A DNA stretch of 64,000 nucleotides from Paenibacillus albicereus (GCF_012676905.1 NZ_CP051428.1:2256001-2320000); one strand, 5' to 3'. Shown: positions 16,997 to 25,202, counted from the first letter of the stretch. Made by a program: numbers and translations. The notes: generated from the letters alone by a model not told the origin.

Positions 16997-17917
16997 TCAG
17001 CTTTCTGGCGGAAGGAAAAACGGCAGCTGCGGCAGCATTTCGGAACTGTACAGGCGGGATTTGATCTGCCAGAAGTCGCCGCTGCGCACCGCCCCGGTGC
17101 CGCTCAGCAGCTCGACCGCGTCCTGGAAGCTTGTCAGGCCGAGCTTGGCCGCTTCGCCCGATTCGATCAGCTGGTCCACCGCCCCGGCCAGGTCCTGCGG
17201 GAAGTAATCCCTCATCTGGCCCCGCTTGCTGAGCAGGTCGGCGACAAGCTTGTTCTTGACCGCGAGCGGGCTCGAGCTCCACTTGGCGAGGCTGACGGTT
17301 CCGGTCAGTTCGGCCTGCTTGGGAATGGCGGGACGGGCGGAGGACGCCCATGCGAGCATCGCGGAATAATACCGGTTCTGTCCGGAGAGCGACTCCGCGG
17401 CTGCTTGCTTGTAATCCTTGTCCGCGCGCAGGGCGGACAGGAAGCGGTCCGGACTGCTGCCGACTGCGGCGGACTTCTGGCGCGCGGCCGCTTCGGCGAA
17501 GCGGTCGAGGCTGTGCAGGTAGTCGGCGCGGGCTTCGGTCAGCAGGCTGCCTCTCGCCTCCAGCGAGACCGCTTCGATTTCCTTGCGCTTTTTTGAAGCG
17601 AGCTCGCCGAGCTGCTCGAGCTGTCCGACGGAAGGGGTGCTGGAGCGGGCTTCGAGACGGCTTTCCATCTTGAGCCATTCGCTCTGAAATTCACGATAAG
17701 GCGAAAATACGGTATGATAAAAGGATACCAGATCCTGCTGCGTATAGGCGGCAGCCGTCTTTGCCGCGGCGGCACGAAGGGATTTGGCCTCGTAGCGGGA
17801 CTCCGTACGGGAAGAGCCGACTTCGACACCGGCGAAGAACGCGCCTACCGCCAAGGCGAGCATGAAGATGAAGCCGAGCGTGAAAAGCATTTGATAGCGG
17901 TTCAGATGTTTGTCCAT
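16997..17917 (-). CDS. Membrane-anchored protein of unknown function (306 aa)
   Basis: I do not recognise the family. The protein has one N-terminal membrane segment (MLFTLGFIFMLALAVGAFFAG, residues ~10-30) and then a long, largely helical, charged part rich in Ala, Leu, Glu, Lys and Arg (about residues 40-180), which looks like coiled coil. The C-terminal ~120 residues are mixed. The topology N-in/C-out suggests an envelope protein. A good CGCAAGGAGAAAT ribosome site precedes the ATG on the minus strand. It lies upstream of serA on the same strand, but the serA promoter starts within the 90 bases after its stop, and no T-rich terminator is visible between them. Confidence 0.6.
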   Translation of the reverse strand: MDKHLNRYQMLFTLGFIFMLALAVGAFFAGVEVGSSRTESRYEAKSLRAAAAKTAAAYTQQDLVSFYHTVFSPYREFQSEWLKMESRLEARSSTPSVGQLEQLGELASKKRKEIEAVSLEARGSLLTEARADYLHSLDRFAEAAARQKSAAVGSSPDRFLSALRADKDYKQAAAESLSGQNRYYSAMLAWASSARPAIPKQAELTGTVSLAKWSSSPLAVKNKLVADLLSKRGQMRDYFPQDLAGAVDQLIESGEAAKLGLTSFQDAVELLSGTGAVRSGDFWQIKSRLYSSEMLPQLPFFLPPES

Positions 17918-17979
17918 ACGATTTCTCCTTGCGATCGGTTGATTGTCGGCCGTGATTACTTCAAGACAGGCGGGACTTC

Positions 17980-18573
17980 ATGAAAAAATTCGATATTCGC
18001 AACATCCGTGTCCGCAGCGTCTCGGTCGACGAGCTGTCGGACCGCATGCTGCTGCTCAACCTGTATGTCACACAAGCGGTTACCCTAGTTATCGGCTTGG
18101 CCTGGTGTTTTTTTCAGGGCCGCAATCCGTTTGCGCTGCTCGGGCTTCCTTCCGGCGCCAGCTTCCTTTATTGGGGCTTCGGATTCGCTCTCGCCGTGCT
18201 CGCGGTCGACCTGATCCTGTCCCGCTGGGTGCCGGAGGAGGCGGCGGATGACGGCGGCGTCAACGAGCGCATTTTCCGCAGCCGGCCGGTCTGGCATATC
18301 GCGCTGCTGTCGCTTGTCGTCGCCGTGTGCGAGGAGATGCTGTTCCGCGGCGCGATCCAGCACAGCTTAGGCCCGTACTGGACCAGCATCCTGTTCGCGG
18401 CGATCCATGTCCGCTACCTCAAGCACTGGATCCCGACCGGACTCGTCTTCGGCATCAGCTACGGGCTTGGATGGATCTACATGCAGACCGACACGCTTTG
18501 GGCTCCGATCGCCGCCCATTTCGCGATCGATTTCATCATGGGACTCATCATCCGATTCAGGAGGGAAGCATGA
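17980..18573 (+). CDS. CPBP family intramembrane metalloprotease
   Basis: A 197-residue polytopic protein with the CAAX-protease/Abi (CPBP) signature: the EExxxR motif in VAVCEEMLFRGAIQ near residue 113, a following histidine in ILFAAIHVRYL near 140 and the last motif AHFAIDFIMG near 182. It occupies the position of B. subtilis ypbD. It is the first gene of a three-gene operon: its stop overlaps the next ATG (ATGA), and a metallophosphoesterase gene follows. The substrate is unknown. Confidence 0.85.
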   Translation: MKKFDIRNIRVRSVSVDELSDRMLLLNLYVTQAVTLVIGLAWCFFQGRNPFALLGLPSGASFLYWGFGFALAVLAVDLILSRWVPEEAADDGGVNERIFRSRPVWHIALLSLVVAVCEEMLFRGAIQHSLGPYWTSILFAAIHVRYLKHWIPTGLVFGISYGLGWIYMQTDTLWAPIAAHFAIDFIMGLIIRFRREA

Positions 18574-18851
18574 GCCGGGTGGAAAAATTCGGGCGCAGGA
18601 GACCGCATAAAGAGGCTCCCCCTGCATCGGCGGAGCGGCTCGCGGAAAACGAGGCCCAAGACGGAGGAATGCCGCCTCGCCGCGGCAGGCATCCCTCGCT
18701 TCGGCCGAAGCGGTACCGGATGCTTCTGCGCGCCTTGCTGTTCTTGTTCATCGTCCTCTCCGGCTGCCTGTTTTTCTGGGGGAGGAGCCTGTTCGATCCG
18801 TCAGCGCCGGAAGGGGCCGCGATCGGGAAAGGAATCGGTGCCTTGCCATGA
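18570..18851 (+). CDS. Small single-pass membrane protein (93 aa), unknown
   Basis: I do not recognise it. A basic, Pro/Arg-rich N-terminal ~48 residues precede one hydrophobic helix (LLRALLFLFIVLSGCLFFWG) and a short tail. It overlaps the upstream CPBP gene and the downstream metallophosphoesterase gene by four bases each, which supports real, coupled translation. Confidence 0.6.
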   Translation: MSRVEKFGRRRPHKEAPPASAERLAENEAQDGGMPPRRGRHPSLRPKRYRMLLRALLFLFIVLSGCLFFWGRSLFDPSAPEGAAIGKGIGALP

Positions 18852-19765
18852 ATGCAACCGTCTGGACCGTCCTTGCGGCCGCGCTGGCGATCGCGGCGGC
18901 GCTGGGGCTGCGTGCTGTCGTCCGGCTCATGCTCGAAGAGGCGAGAGGGTCGGACATCGTCCGGGAAGAAGTGCCGCTGGAGCGGCTCCCCTCCGCTCTG
19001 GACGGGCTGCGGGTGCTGTTCATCAGCGACATCCACCGGCGCCGGCTCGACTCGGACCTGCCTGCCCGGGTCGAAGCGCTCGGAGGAGCCGAGCTCGTGC
19101 TCATCGGCGGCGATGTCCGGGAGAAGGGCGTCAGTCTGGAGCAGGTGAGGTCGAACATGGCGCTGCTGCGAAGCATCGCTCCGGCCTATGCCGTATACGG
19201 CAACCACGATTACGACGGAGAGATCGAGGAGCTGCGGTCCGTGCTCGAGGCGGCAGGCGTCCTCGTTCTGCGCAATCGGCACGAGTACGTCCGGCTGGTC
19301 GGCAGGGAAGCCTTCCGGCTGGCGGGCACGGACGATCCGCGGACGAAGCGCGACCGTCTCGGCGAGGCGCTGTCGCTGCCCGCTTGCGACAGGGCGAAGG
19401 CCAACGCCCCGCTGCCGGAGCCGGACGGAACGATGCCGTTCACCGTCCTGCTCGCGCATGATCCGATCCTCGCGCACCGCAGCCGGCATGAAGGGGTGGA
19501 AGCGGACCTCATGCTGTCCGGCCACACGCACGGGGGCCAGATTCTCCTGCCGCTGCTCGGTCCGGCGATGCGGAGCTCCAGCGTGCGCAAATTCCGGGCC
19601 GGGTGGTTCGATCTGCCAGGGCCGGCCGCCGCGCCAAAAGCCGGACCCCGAAAGGTCCGGCTGCTCGTAAGCTCGGGCTACGGCACCTCCAAGGCGCCGA
19701 TTCGGCTGAACTGTCCGCCGGAAATCCATCTGCTTCGGCTCACCCGCTCCGATTCGGACCGTTAG
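18848..19765 (+). CDS. Metallophosphoesterase, membrane anchored (YpbG/YkuE-like)
   Basis: A 305-residue calcineurin-like phosphoesterase with one N-terminal membrane helix. All metal-binding motifs are present in order: FISDIH near residue 60, GGD near 87, GNHDYDGE near 118, a histidine in LLAHDP near 205 and SGHTHGGQ near 225. It corresponds by position to B. subtilis ypbG. Its stop overlaps the stop of the convergent deacetylase gene by four bases. Its last part also carries a hairpin that can serve as terminator for that gene. Confidence 0.88.
   Translation: MNATVWTVLAAALAIAAALGLRAVVRLMLEEARGSDIVREEVPLERLPSALDGLRVLFISDIHRRRLDSDLPARVEALGGAELVLIGGDVREKGVSLEQVRSNMALLRSIAPAYAVYGNHDYDGEIEELRSVLEAAGVLVLRNRHEYVRLVGREAFRLAGTDDPRTKRDRLGEALSLPACDRAKANAPLPEPDGTMPFTVLLAHDPILAHRSRHEGVEADLMLSGHTHGGQILLPLLGPAMRSSSVRKFRAGWFDLPGPAAAPKAGPRKVRLLVSSGYGTSKAPIRLNCPPEIHLLRLTRSDSDR
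19636..19662 (-). terminator. Terminator of the deacetylase gene, embedded in the convergent metallophosphoesterase gene
   Basis: On the minus strand AGCCGGACC/GGTCCGGCT with a six-base loop is followed by TTTT. It lies ~100 bases past the deacetylase stop, inside the opposite-strand coding region. Confidence 0.55.
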
Positions 19766-20664
19766 CGGCCTGCGGCGCCGTCCGGCAGCTCGATCGTCGA
19801 AGGATCGATGAAGCCGTACCCTTTTTCCTCCAGCTTGGTCAGCAGGGAATCCAGGCCGTCGGCCGTCCATTGAAGCTCATGCATGAGGATGTTGGCGCCG
19901 GGATGCAGCTGGGACAGCACCTGCTCGATGACGAGCTGGGGATCCTTCTTCGTCGCCTTCAAGTCCCAATCAAGAGATCCGTTGGACCAGGTCATGTAGA
20001 GCATGCCTTCTTCCTTGGCGACCTGCTTGCCGACGTCGCCGCCGGCTCCATGCGGCGGGCGGAAGAACTCCGGGCGTTCTCCGATCGTCTTCTCCACGAT
20101 ATCCTGCACGTCGCCGAGCTGCTTCTGCACCTCGGCCTTGCTTTTTTTGCTGAGCGCGATGTGGTCCCACGAATGGTTCCCGACGGTCTGACCGCGGTCT
20201 TGAATCAGCTTCAGCAGCTCGGGACTCTCCTCGACGCGGTAGCCGTTGACGAAAAAGATCGCCTTGGCGCCATGCTTGTCCAGCGTGTCGAGCATCTGGG
20301 TCAGCATCGCCTCTTCCTTGGGGCCGTCGTCGAAGGTCAGGAGCACGGCTTTGGCCGCAGCGGAACCGATCGGCTCGAAGCGGTAGGACTTGTCGCTCAT
20401 CCGGTATAGCGTCTCGGCAGTCTCCGGCGAAACGGGCGGCTCCGCGGACGGGGCAGGCGATGCGCTCGGCGCGAGCGACGGGGCGGGCGACGACGTAGGC
20501 GCCGCCTCGGAAGCGGCAGGGACGGCGGCAGAAGATGCTGGAGACGGGACGGAGGTGGCCGAGGGGGCCCCGTTTCCTCCGGCGCAGCCGGCAAGCAGCG
20601 ACATGGCTGCCGCGGCGCATGCGGCAAAGCGCAGCGAAGCCGCATAGCGGCGATGGTTGGTCAA
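19762..20664 (-). CDS. Polysaccharide deacetylase lipoprotein
   Basis: A 300-residue NodB-domain deacetylase with a lipoprotein signal (lipobox LLAGC at residue ~26). A ~55-residue Ala/Ser/Pro-rich linker that would span the cell wall comes next, then the catalytic domain: TFDDGP near residue 110, HSWDH near 165, RPPHGAGG near 200, and H in ILMHELQ near 260. It probably removes acetyl groups from peptidoglycan or another N-acetylated glycan at the cell surface. It is on the minus strand, convergent with and touching the previous gene. Confidence 0.88.
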   Translation of the reverse strand: MTNHRRYAASLRFAACAAAAMSLLAGCAGGNGAPSATSVPSPASSAAVPAASEAAPTSSPAPSLAPSASPAPSAEPPVSPETAETLYRMSDKSYRFEPIGSAAAKAVLLTFDDGPKEEAMLTQMLDTLDKHGAKAIFFVNGYRVEESPELLKLIQDRGQTVGNHSWDHIALSKKSKAEVQKQLGDVQDIVEKTIGERPEFFRPPHGAGGDVGKQVAKEEGMLYMTWSNGSLDWDLKATKKDPQLVIEQVLSQLHPGANILMHELQWTADGLDSLLTKLEEKGYGFIDPSTIELPDGAAGR

Positions 20665-20878
20665 GACGATTTCCCTCCAGATGCCTCAGTATAGGGCGGC
20701 GGGCCGGCCGGATCGGCGGCGCGCCAAGATGCTCATTCTACCATAATAAACAGCGCGCCGCCGCATGAATCCCTGACCTGGACGACGAGGCATGAAGCGG
20801 CTGCGGCAAGGGCATGCTACCGGCATCAAGTCGAAGCGAAAGGCGCCCCCTGGCGTCTGAGCGAAGGAGGAATTGCCC

Positions 20879-21238
20879 ATGAGGCTGGGAACGTTCATTG
20901 CTGGTGGAATCGCCGGTGCCGCTGCAACGCTTTACGTAGCTCGCAAGCGGCCCGGATTGGCGTCGGCGGCCGGCGTCGTAGCCGGTCAGCTGTGGTCGGG
21001 CGTCGTCAGGAAGTCGATGGCGGGAGCGCTGCGCGGCGGCAAGGGCGTCGTTGCAGCGTCAGCCCGCAGCGCCAGCCCGAAGCCGGCTGCGGCCGTTCGC
21101 CGGGAGGAGGACGCTCCGCATGCCGGCGACGCGCAGGCTTGGGCCCAGATCGCGGCGCTTGTAAGCAGCGATCCTGCGGTCAAGAAGGAGACCGACAAGC
21201 TGCTCGCCGAAGCGGGCGCCGTCCTGCCTCCGCATTGA
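20879..21238 (+). CDS. Small Ala-rich protein with N-terminal membrane segment (119 aa), unknown
   Basis: Not recognised. Residues 1-20 (MRLGTFIAGGIAGAAATLYV) form a Gly-rich hydrophobic segment followed by basic residues, and a second weak amphipathic Ala-rich part follows. This resembles short membrane-associated YtxH-like proteins, but I cannot assign it. AAGGAGG sits 8 bases before the ATG, and a strong terminator follows, so it is expressed alone. The preceding ~210 bases up to the deacetylase gene hold no other gene. Confidence 0.6.
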   Translation: MRLGTFIAGGIAGAAATLYVARKRPGLASAAGVVAGQLWSGVVRKSMAGALRGGKGVVAASARSASPKPAAAVRREEDAPHAGDAQAWAQIAALVSSDPAVKKETDKLLAEAGAVLPPH

Positions 21239-21247
21239 ACCGAGCGG

Positions 21248-21283
21248 CAGCCGCTCCGCCATTGGCGGGGCGGCTGTTTTTTT
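21248..21283 (+). terminator. Intrinsic terminator
   Basis: CAGCCGCTCCGCC/GGCGGGGCGGCTG (one G-T pair) with ATT loop region, followed by seven T. Confidence 0.92.
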
Positions 21284-21402
21284 GCCGTGCGGATGCATTC
21301 CTCGGCGGGAAATGGTAATATAGTCATATGGCACGTATGCCGCACCTTATGGCTTGTGCATCATACGCTGTTATATCCGATGCTGCAGAGGAGGATCCTG
21401 TC

Positions 21403-22011
21403 ATGAAGATCGAACGGCTGGGGCAAGACAAAATTCGTATTTTTCTGACGTTCGACGACCTGCTGGAGCGCGGGATCCAGAAGGACGACATGTGGCGCGA
21501 GATACCGAAAGTGCACGAGCTGTTCAGCGAAATGATGGACCAGGCCTATTCGGAACTCGGCTTCGACGCCAACGGACCGCTGGCGGTAGAGGTGATCGCC
21601 ATGCCCGCTCAAGGCATGGTCGTCATCGTGACCCGCGGCAAGGTCAATGTCAGCAGCAACGGCCGCATGGACGAAGACGAAGCGGACGAAGAGATGTACG
21701 AAATGGAAGTGACGCTGGAATCCAGCGACACGATCATGTACTCGTTCCGCGATTTCGAGGACGTCATCTCTGCCGCCAAGCAGCTGAAGGCTTCCGGACT
21801 GACCGAGGAAGGGAAGCTGTATTCCTACCACGGACGCTGGATTATCGCCTTCGATACGGCTTCGACGGATGCCGGCGTGCAGAACGCGATGATCGCCGTG
21901 CTGGCTGAATACGGCGATGCGACCTCCGTCACGTCCGCCGTGCTCGACGAATACGGCAAGGTCATCATGCCTGCCGATGCGGTACGCGAGCTTTGCCTTC
22001 ATTTTTCTTAA
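21403..22011 (+). CDS. MecA-family adaptor protein (YpbH/MecB position)
   Basis: A 202-residue adaptor for the ClpC unfoldase. The N-terminal substrate-binding part begins MKIERLGQDKIRIFLTFDDLLERGI, the usual MecA start. A central acidic linker (EDEADEEMYEME, residues ~85-97) leads to the C-terminal ClpC-binding domain (IMYSFRDFEDVISAAKQL, LYSYHGRWIIAF). By synteny (downstream of the ypbG-like gene and upstream of prsW) it is the YpbH/MecB paralog slot of B. subtilis; whether a second MecA exists elsewhere cannot be seen here. AGAGGAGG precedes the ATG and a terminator follows. Confidence 0.9.
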   Translation: MKIERLGQDKIRIFLTFDDLLERGIQKDDMWREIPKVHELFSEMMDQAYSELGFDANGPLAVEVIAMPAQGMVVIVTRGKVNVSSNGRMDEDEADEEMYEMEVTLESSDTIMYSFRDFEDVISAAKQLKASGLTEEGKLYSYHGRWIIAFDTASTDAGVQNAMIAVLAEYGDATSVTSAVLDEYGKVIMPADAVRELCLHFS

Positions 22012-22027
22012 CCATCCCAGCGACAAT

Positions 22028-22072
22028 GAGCATTCGCGTTCGCCGGCCTGCCGGAGCGAGTGCTCCTTTTTT
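22028..22072 (+). terminator. Intrinsic terminator after the mecA-like gene
   Basis: GAGCATTCGC/GCGAGTGCTC outer stem (one G-T pair) with an inner CCGG/CCGG, followed by six T. Confidence 0.88.
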
Positions 22073-22115
22073 GTGCTGATCCTATAGCGATGTCCCAAAG
22101 GAGGCGTGACGACGC

Positions 22116-22811
22116 TTGCTGCTGTTCTCCATCCTGACTGCCGCGATCGCGCCGGGAGTCGCGCTGCTGACCTATCTCTATCTCAAAGACCGCTACGACA
22201 GCGAGCCGATCCACCTCGTGCTCAAGCTGTTCTTGACGGGCATGCTCATCGTCGTGCCCATCATGGTGATCCAGAGAGGCATCGAGCTCTTTCTCGGCAG
22301 CCATCCGCTGTTGTTTTCCTTCGGCCTCTCCGGCGGGGTGGAGGAAGTCGTAAAGTGGTTCGTCCTCTACCATATCATCTACAACCATACGGAATTCGAC
22401 GAGCCGTACGACGGCATCGTCTACGCGGCCAGCATCTCGCTCGGCTTCGCGACGATCGAAAACATCCTCTACGCCGTCTACTTCCCTTCCACCTTCACGA
22501 CGCTCATGCTGCGCGCGCTGCTGCCCGTGTCCGGCCATGCGCTGTTCGGCATCATGATGGGCTATTACTTCGGCAAGGCCAAATTCGCGCCTCGCCGCAG
22601 CGCGCGCCGCTTGCTGGCCGTCTCGCTGTTGCTGCCTGTCGGCCTGCACGGCCTCTACGACTGGATCATCACCTCGGAGATCAGCGAGATCGCATGGGGC
22701 ATCGTTCCGTTCATGGCTTTCCTCTGGATCTGGGGACTCGTCAAAATCGGCCGGGCCAACGCGCGTTCTCCGTTCCGCATCGTGGGACGGGAAGAAGGGG
22801 TTAAGCTCTGA
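22116..22811 (+). CDS. prsW: PrsW-type intramembrane protease
   Basis: A 231-residue polytopic glutamic-type protease; in B. subtilis PrsW makes the site-1 cut in the anti-sigma factor RsiW. Conserved segments are the glutamate pair in GGVEEVVKWF near residue 78, the E-x-x-Y motif in GFATIENILYA near 115, H in PVSGHALFGIMMGYYFG near 142 and the late LHGLYDW. The start is a TTG with AAAGGAGG 11 bases upstream. The order prsW-(sleB)-ypeB of B. subtilis is kept, except that sleB is missing. Confidence 0.9.
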   Translation: MLLFSILTAAIAPGVALLTYLYLKDRYDSEPIHLVLKLFLTGMLIVVPIMVIQRGIELFLGSHPLLFSFGLSGGVEEVVKWFVLYHIIYNHTEFDEPYDGIVYAASISLGFATIENILYAVYFPSTFTTLMLRALLPVSGHALFGIMMGYYFGKAKFAPRRSARRLLAVSLLLPVGLHGLYDWIITSEISEIAWGIVPFMAFLWIWGLVKIGRANARSPFRIVGREEGVKL

Positions 22812-22868
22812 CGAATCGGTCCATACTGCGGAGTAGAGCGGCCGATCGCGTACGAGAGGAGGTCCGTC

Positions 22869-23027
22869 ATGGAGGAGGCGAGAGTCAAGGTGAGCATCCG
22901 CTGCCGCATCTGCGGCGAGAAGTTCGTCCTGCGAGGCAGAAGGGACGGAGTAAGGGTGGATACCGGCTTCAAGCAATGCCTTTGCAACAACACCGACGAT
23001 TTCGAAATCGAAGAAATGCCCCTATGA
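22869..23027 (+). CDS. Small zinc-ribbon-like protein (52 aa)
   Basis: A short gene with a strong AGAGGAGGT six bases before its ATG. The protein has a CRICG pair near residue 12-15 and CLCN near residue 38-40, so it can form a four-cysteine zinc site, with a basic middle and an acidic end (DDFEIEE). No family is recalled with certainty. It occupies the place where sleB lies in B. subtilis, between prsW and ypeB. Composition and the good ribosome site argue that it is a true gene. Confidence 0.7.
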   Translation: MEEARVKVSIRCRICGEKFVLRGRRDGVRVDTGFKQCLCNNTDDFEIEEMPL

Positions 23028-23037
23028 TCGGTGCATA

Positions 23038-23091
23038 AAGCTCCTTTCCTCTACCCAAACTAACCCCAGGTTTGGCAGAAGAAAGGAGCTT
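23038..23091 (+). promoter_or_regulatory. Hairpin that sequesters the ypeB ribosome binding site
   Basis: AAGCTCCTTTC (23038-23048) and GAAAGGAGCTT (23081-23091) are perfect 11-base inverted repeats. The 3' arm contains the ypeB Shine-Dalgarno AAAGGAG, 10 bases before the ATG. Inside the loop CCAAAC (23055-23060) pairs with GTTTGG (23070-23075). There is no T-run, so it is not a terminator. Translational control of ypeB is inferred. Confidence 0.55.
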
Positions 23092-23098
23092 GTGCTTT

Positions 23099-24433
23099 AT
23101 GTACCAACGACTCAGCAGCGTGCTCTTTCCCATCATGACGCTCCTGCTCATCGGCGCGGCTTACTGGGGGTACCAGGAGCATCAGGAAAAGAATTCCATC
23201 CTCATCAAGGCCGAGAACCAATACCAGAAAGCGTTCCATGAACTGAGCTACCACATGGACCGGCTTCAACACCAGCTCGGCACGACGCTGGCCGTCAACG
23301 CCGGCTCGCAGAACTTCCAGCGCAAGAGCCTCGTGAACGTGTGGCGGCTGACGAGCCAGGCTCAGAGCGAGATCAATCAGCTTCCGGTCCGGATGATGCC
23401 TTTCCAGAAAACCGGCGACTTCTTGTCCCATATCTCCAACTTCGCCTACAAGGCGTCGATGCGCGATCTGACCAAGCAGCCGCTGTCGGACGGCGAGATG
23501 AAGACGATGCAAACGCTGTTTGACAAGTCGTCCGAGATCAACCGCGACCTCGAGCAGGTGCAGAGCAAGGTGCTGCAGGACAAGCTCCGCTGGATGGATG
23601 TCGAGACAGCCCTGGCGGCCGACCGGGAGCAGTCCGGCAACGCGATCGTCGAAGGCTTCAAGACCGTCGACTCGAAGGTCGGCCAGTACGACTCGATCGA
23701 CTGGGGTCCTACGGTGTCCAGCTTGTACGAGAAGCGGACGGTCAGCATGCTGTCCGGCAAGCCGGTGACGGCCGCAGACGTGAAGCGCAAAGCGGCCGCG
23801 TTCCTCGGCCTCGGCTCGGACGCGCCGATCAAGGTGACGGAGAACGGCAAGGGCACCCCTTACGCTTCCTACTCCGCGGTCGTAGAAAAAGGTAGTGGCA
23901 AGGACATCGCGATGGACTTCACCTACCGCGGCGGCGACCTGCTTTGGTTCGTCAAGCCGCGCGACATCGCCGACAAAAAGCTGCAGCTGGCCGAGGCCAG
24001 GAGCAGCGCGGCTGAATTCCTCGACAAGCACGGATACAAGCAGATGGAACCGGTCACTTACGACGAGTTCGGCAACGAGGGCGTATTCACCTATGTCGCC
24101 AAGCAGGATGGCGTGCTCCTGTATCCGGACAAGATCACCGTCAAGGTCGCTCTCGACAACGGGGAGATCGTCGGCCTGCAGGCAGGCGACTATGTCTACG
24201 CCCACAAGAAGCGCGACCTGGCGAAGCCGGCTCTGGCCGAGAGCGAGGCCCGCAAGGGCCTGACGCAAGCGATGGGCGGCAAAGCCGGCCGCCTCGCGCT
24301 CATCAAGAACGAGGACAACGAAGAAGTGCTTTGCTACGAATACAAGGGCAAAAGCAATGGATTCGCCTATCGGGTCTACATGAATGCCGAAACAGGCGCC
24401 GAGGAAGCAGTTGAAGAAATTCCGGAAGCCTGA
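23099..24433 (+). CDS. ypeB: YpeB, spore germination protein
   Basis: A 444-residue protein that in Bacillus stabilises the cortex-lytic enzyme SleB in the spore. It has an N-terminal uncleaved signal/membrane segment (VLFPIMTLLLIGAAYWGYQEH), a long helical N-terminal domain (~30-190) and repeated PepSY-type domains in the C-terminal half (from ~220; segments AAAFLGL, ARSSAAEFLDKHGY and ARKGLTQAMG mark three repeats). The start ATG is preceded by AAAGGAG buried in a hairpin. Normally ypeB is translated downstream of sleB; here no sleB is next to it. Confidence 0.93.
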   Translation: MYQRLSSVLFPIMTLLLIGAAYWGYQEHQEKNSILIKAENQYQKAFHELSYHMDRLQHQLGTTLAVNAGSQNFQRKSLVNVWRLTSQAQSEINQLPVRMMPFQKTGDFLSHISNFAYKASMRDLTKQPLSDGEMKTMQTLFDKSSEINRDLEQVQSKVLQDKLRWMDVETALAADREQSGNAIVEGFKTVDSKVGQYDSIDWGPTVSSLYEKRTVSMLSGKPVTAADVKRKAAAFLGLGSDAPIKVTENGKGTPYASYSAVVEKGSGKDIAMDFTYRGGDLLWFVKPRDIADKKLQLAEARSSAAEFLDKHGYKQMEPVTYDEFGNEGVFTYVAKQDGVLLYPDKITVKVALDNGEIVGLQAGDYVYAHKKRDLAKPALAESEARKGLTQAMGGKAGRLALIKNEDNEEVLCYEYKGKSNGFAYRVYMNAETGAEEAVEEIPEA

Positions 24434-24515
24434 CCGCATCCAGGCTCCGTCGAAGCCGCGGGCGAGTTGCTCCTGACGCGGCGATCCATTCCATCTGGCT
24501 CCCTTTCATCCGACA

Positions 24516-24524
24516 TGCTATAAT
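24516..24524 (+). promoter_or_regulatory. Extended -10 promoter for the PilZ gene
   Basis: TGCTATAAT, a consensus -10 hexamer with the TGn extension, lies ~28 bases before the TTG start; no good -35 is visible. Confidence 0.5.
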
Positions 24525-24551
24525 CATGGCATTAGGGGAGGGGGGCCTTTT

Positions 24552-25202
24552 TTGCTGCCTAAAATCAACGATTTCCTGTTCATTCAGGTCGCTTCCTCCG
24601 ACGAAGAGGAAGCCCAGTCCGTCTTCAAGTCCAGGGTGGCGGACGAGGACGCGGATTCCTTGTACATGGAGATTCCAATCCACGAGCCGAGCGGCAAGCT
24701 CCGCAAGCTTTACCTCGGAGACGAGCTGTCGATCTACATCATCAGCCCGGACGGAGTCAAGCACTACTTCAATTCCTACGTGACCGGCTATCGGGACGAC
24801 GTCCTGCGGCTCATCCGCATCCGCAAGGCAGAAGAAAGCAGCATGACCCGCATTCAGCGGCGAAGCTTCCTGCGCGTCCCGGCCGAGCTGGAGCTGGCGG
24901 TGAGCGTGCGGGGGCAGCATCGGTTCATCGGCATCACCGACGACGTCGGCGGCGGGGGAATCTCGTTCCATTGCGAAGCCAGCCGCCTGCTCGAGAACGG
25001 CATGGAGCTCGAATGCTGGCTGCTCGTTCCGTTCAAGAACGGCGTGGTCGAGCACGCCTTCTTCAAGAGCGAGATCATTCGAGTCAAGGTGCTGGAGAAC
25101 GGGCGCAAGCAGGCGATGGTCAAGTTCACGACGATCTCGGAGCCGGACCGCCAGAAGATCATCCGCTGCTGCTTCGAACGGCAGCTGGAGCTCCGCAAGT
25201 AG
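24552..25202 (+). CDS. PilZ-domain c-di-GMP receptor (YpfA/MotI-like flagellar brake)
   Basis: A 216-residue protein with an N-terminal YcgR-like domain (~1-95) and a C-terminal PilZ domain. The c-di-GMP-binding R-x-x-x-R motif is present in RIQRRSFLRVP near residue 98, and the second motif D-x-S-x-x-G is represented by DDVGGGGISF near 133. In B. subtilis the homologue YpfA (MotI/DgrA) binds c-di-GMP and brakes the flagellar motor. Synteny with ypeB and cmk supports orthology. It has a TTG start with a purine-rich TTAGGGGAGGGGGG upstream. Confidence 0.88.
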   Translation: MLPKINDFLFIQVASSDEEEAQSVFKSRVADEDADSLYMEIPIHEPSGKLRKLYLGDELSIYIISPDGVKHYFNSYVTGYRDDVLRLIRIRKAEESSMTRIQRRSFLRVPAELELAVSVRGQHRFIGITDDVGGGGISFHCEASRLLENGMELECWLLVPFKNGVVEHAFFKSEIIRVKVLENGRKQAMVKFTTISEPDRQKIIRCCFERQLELRK

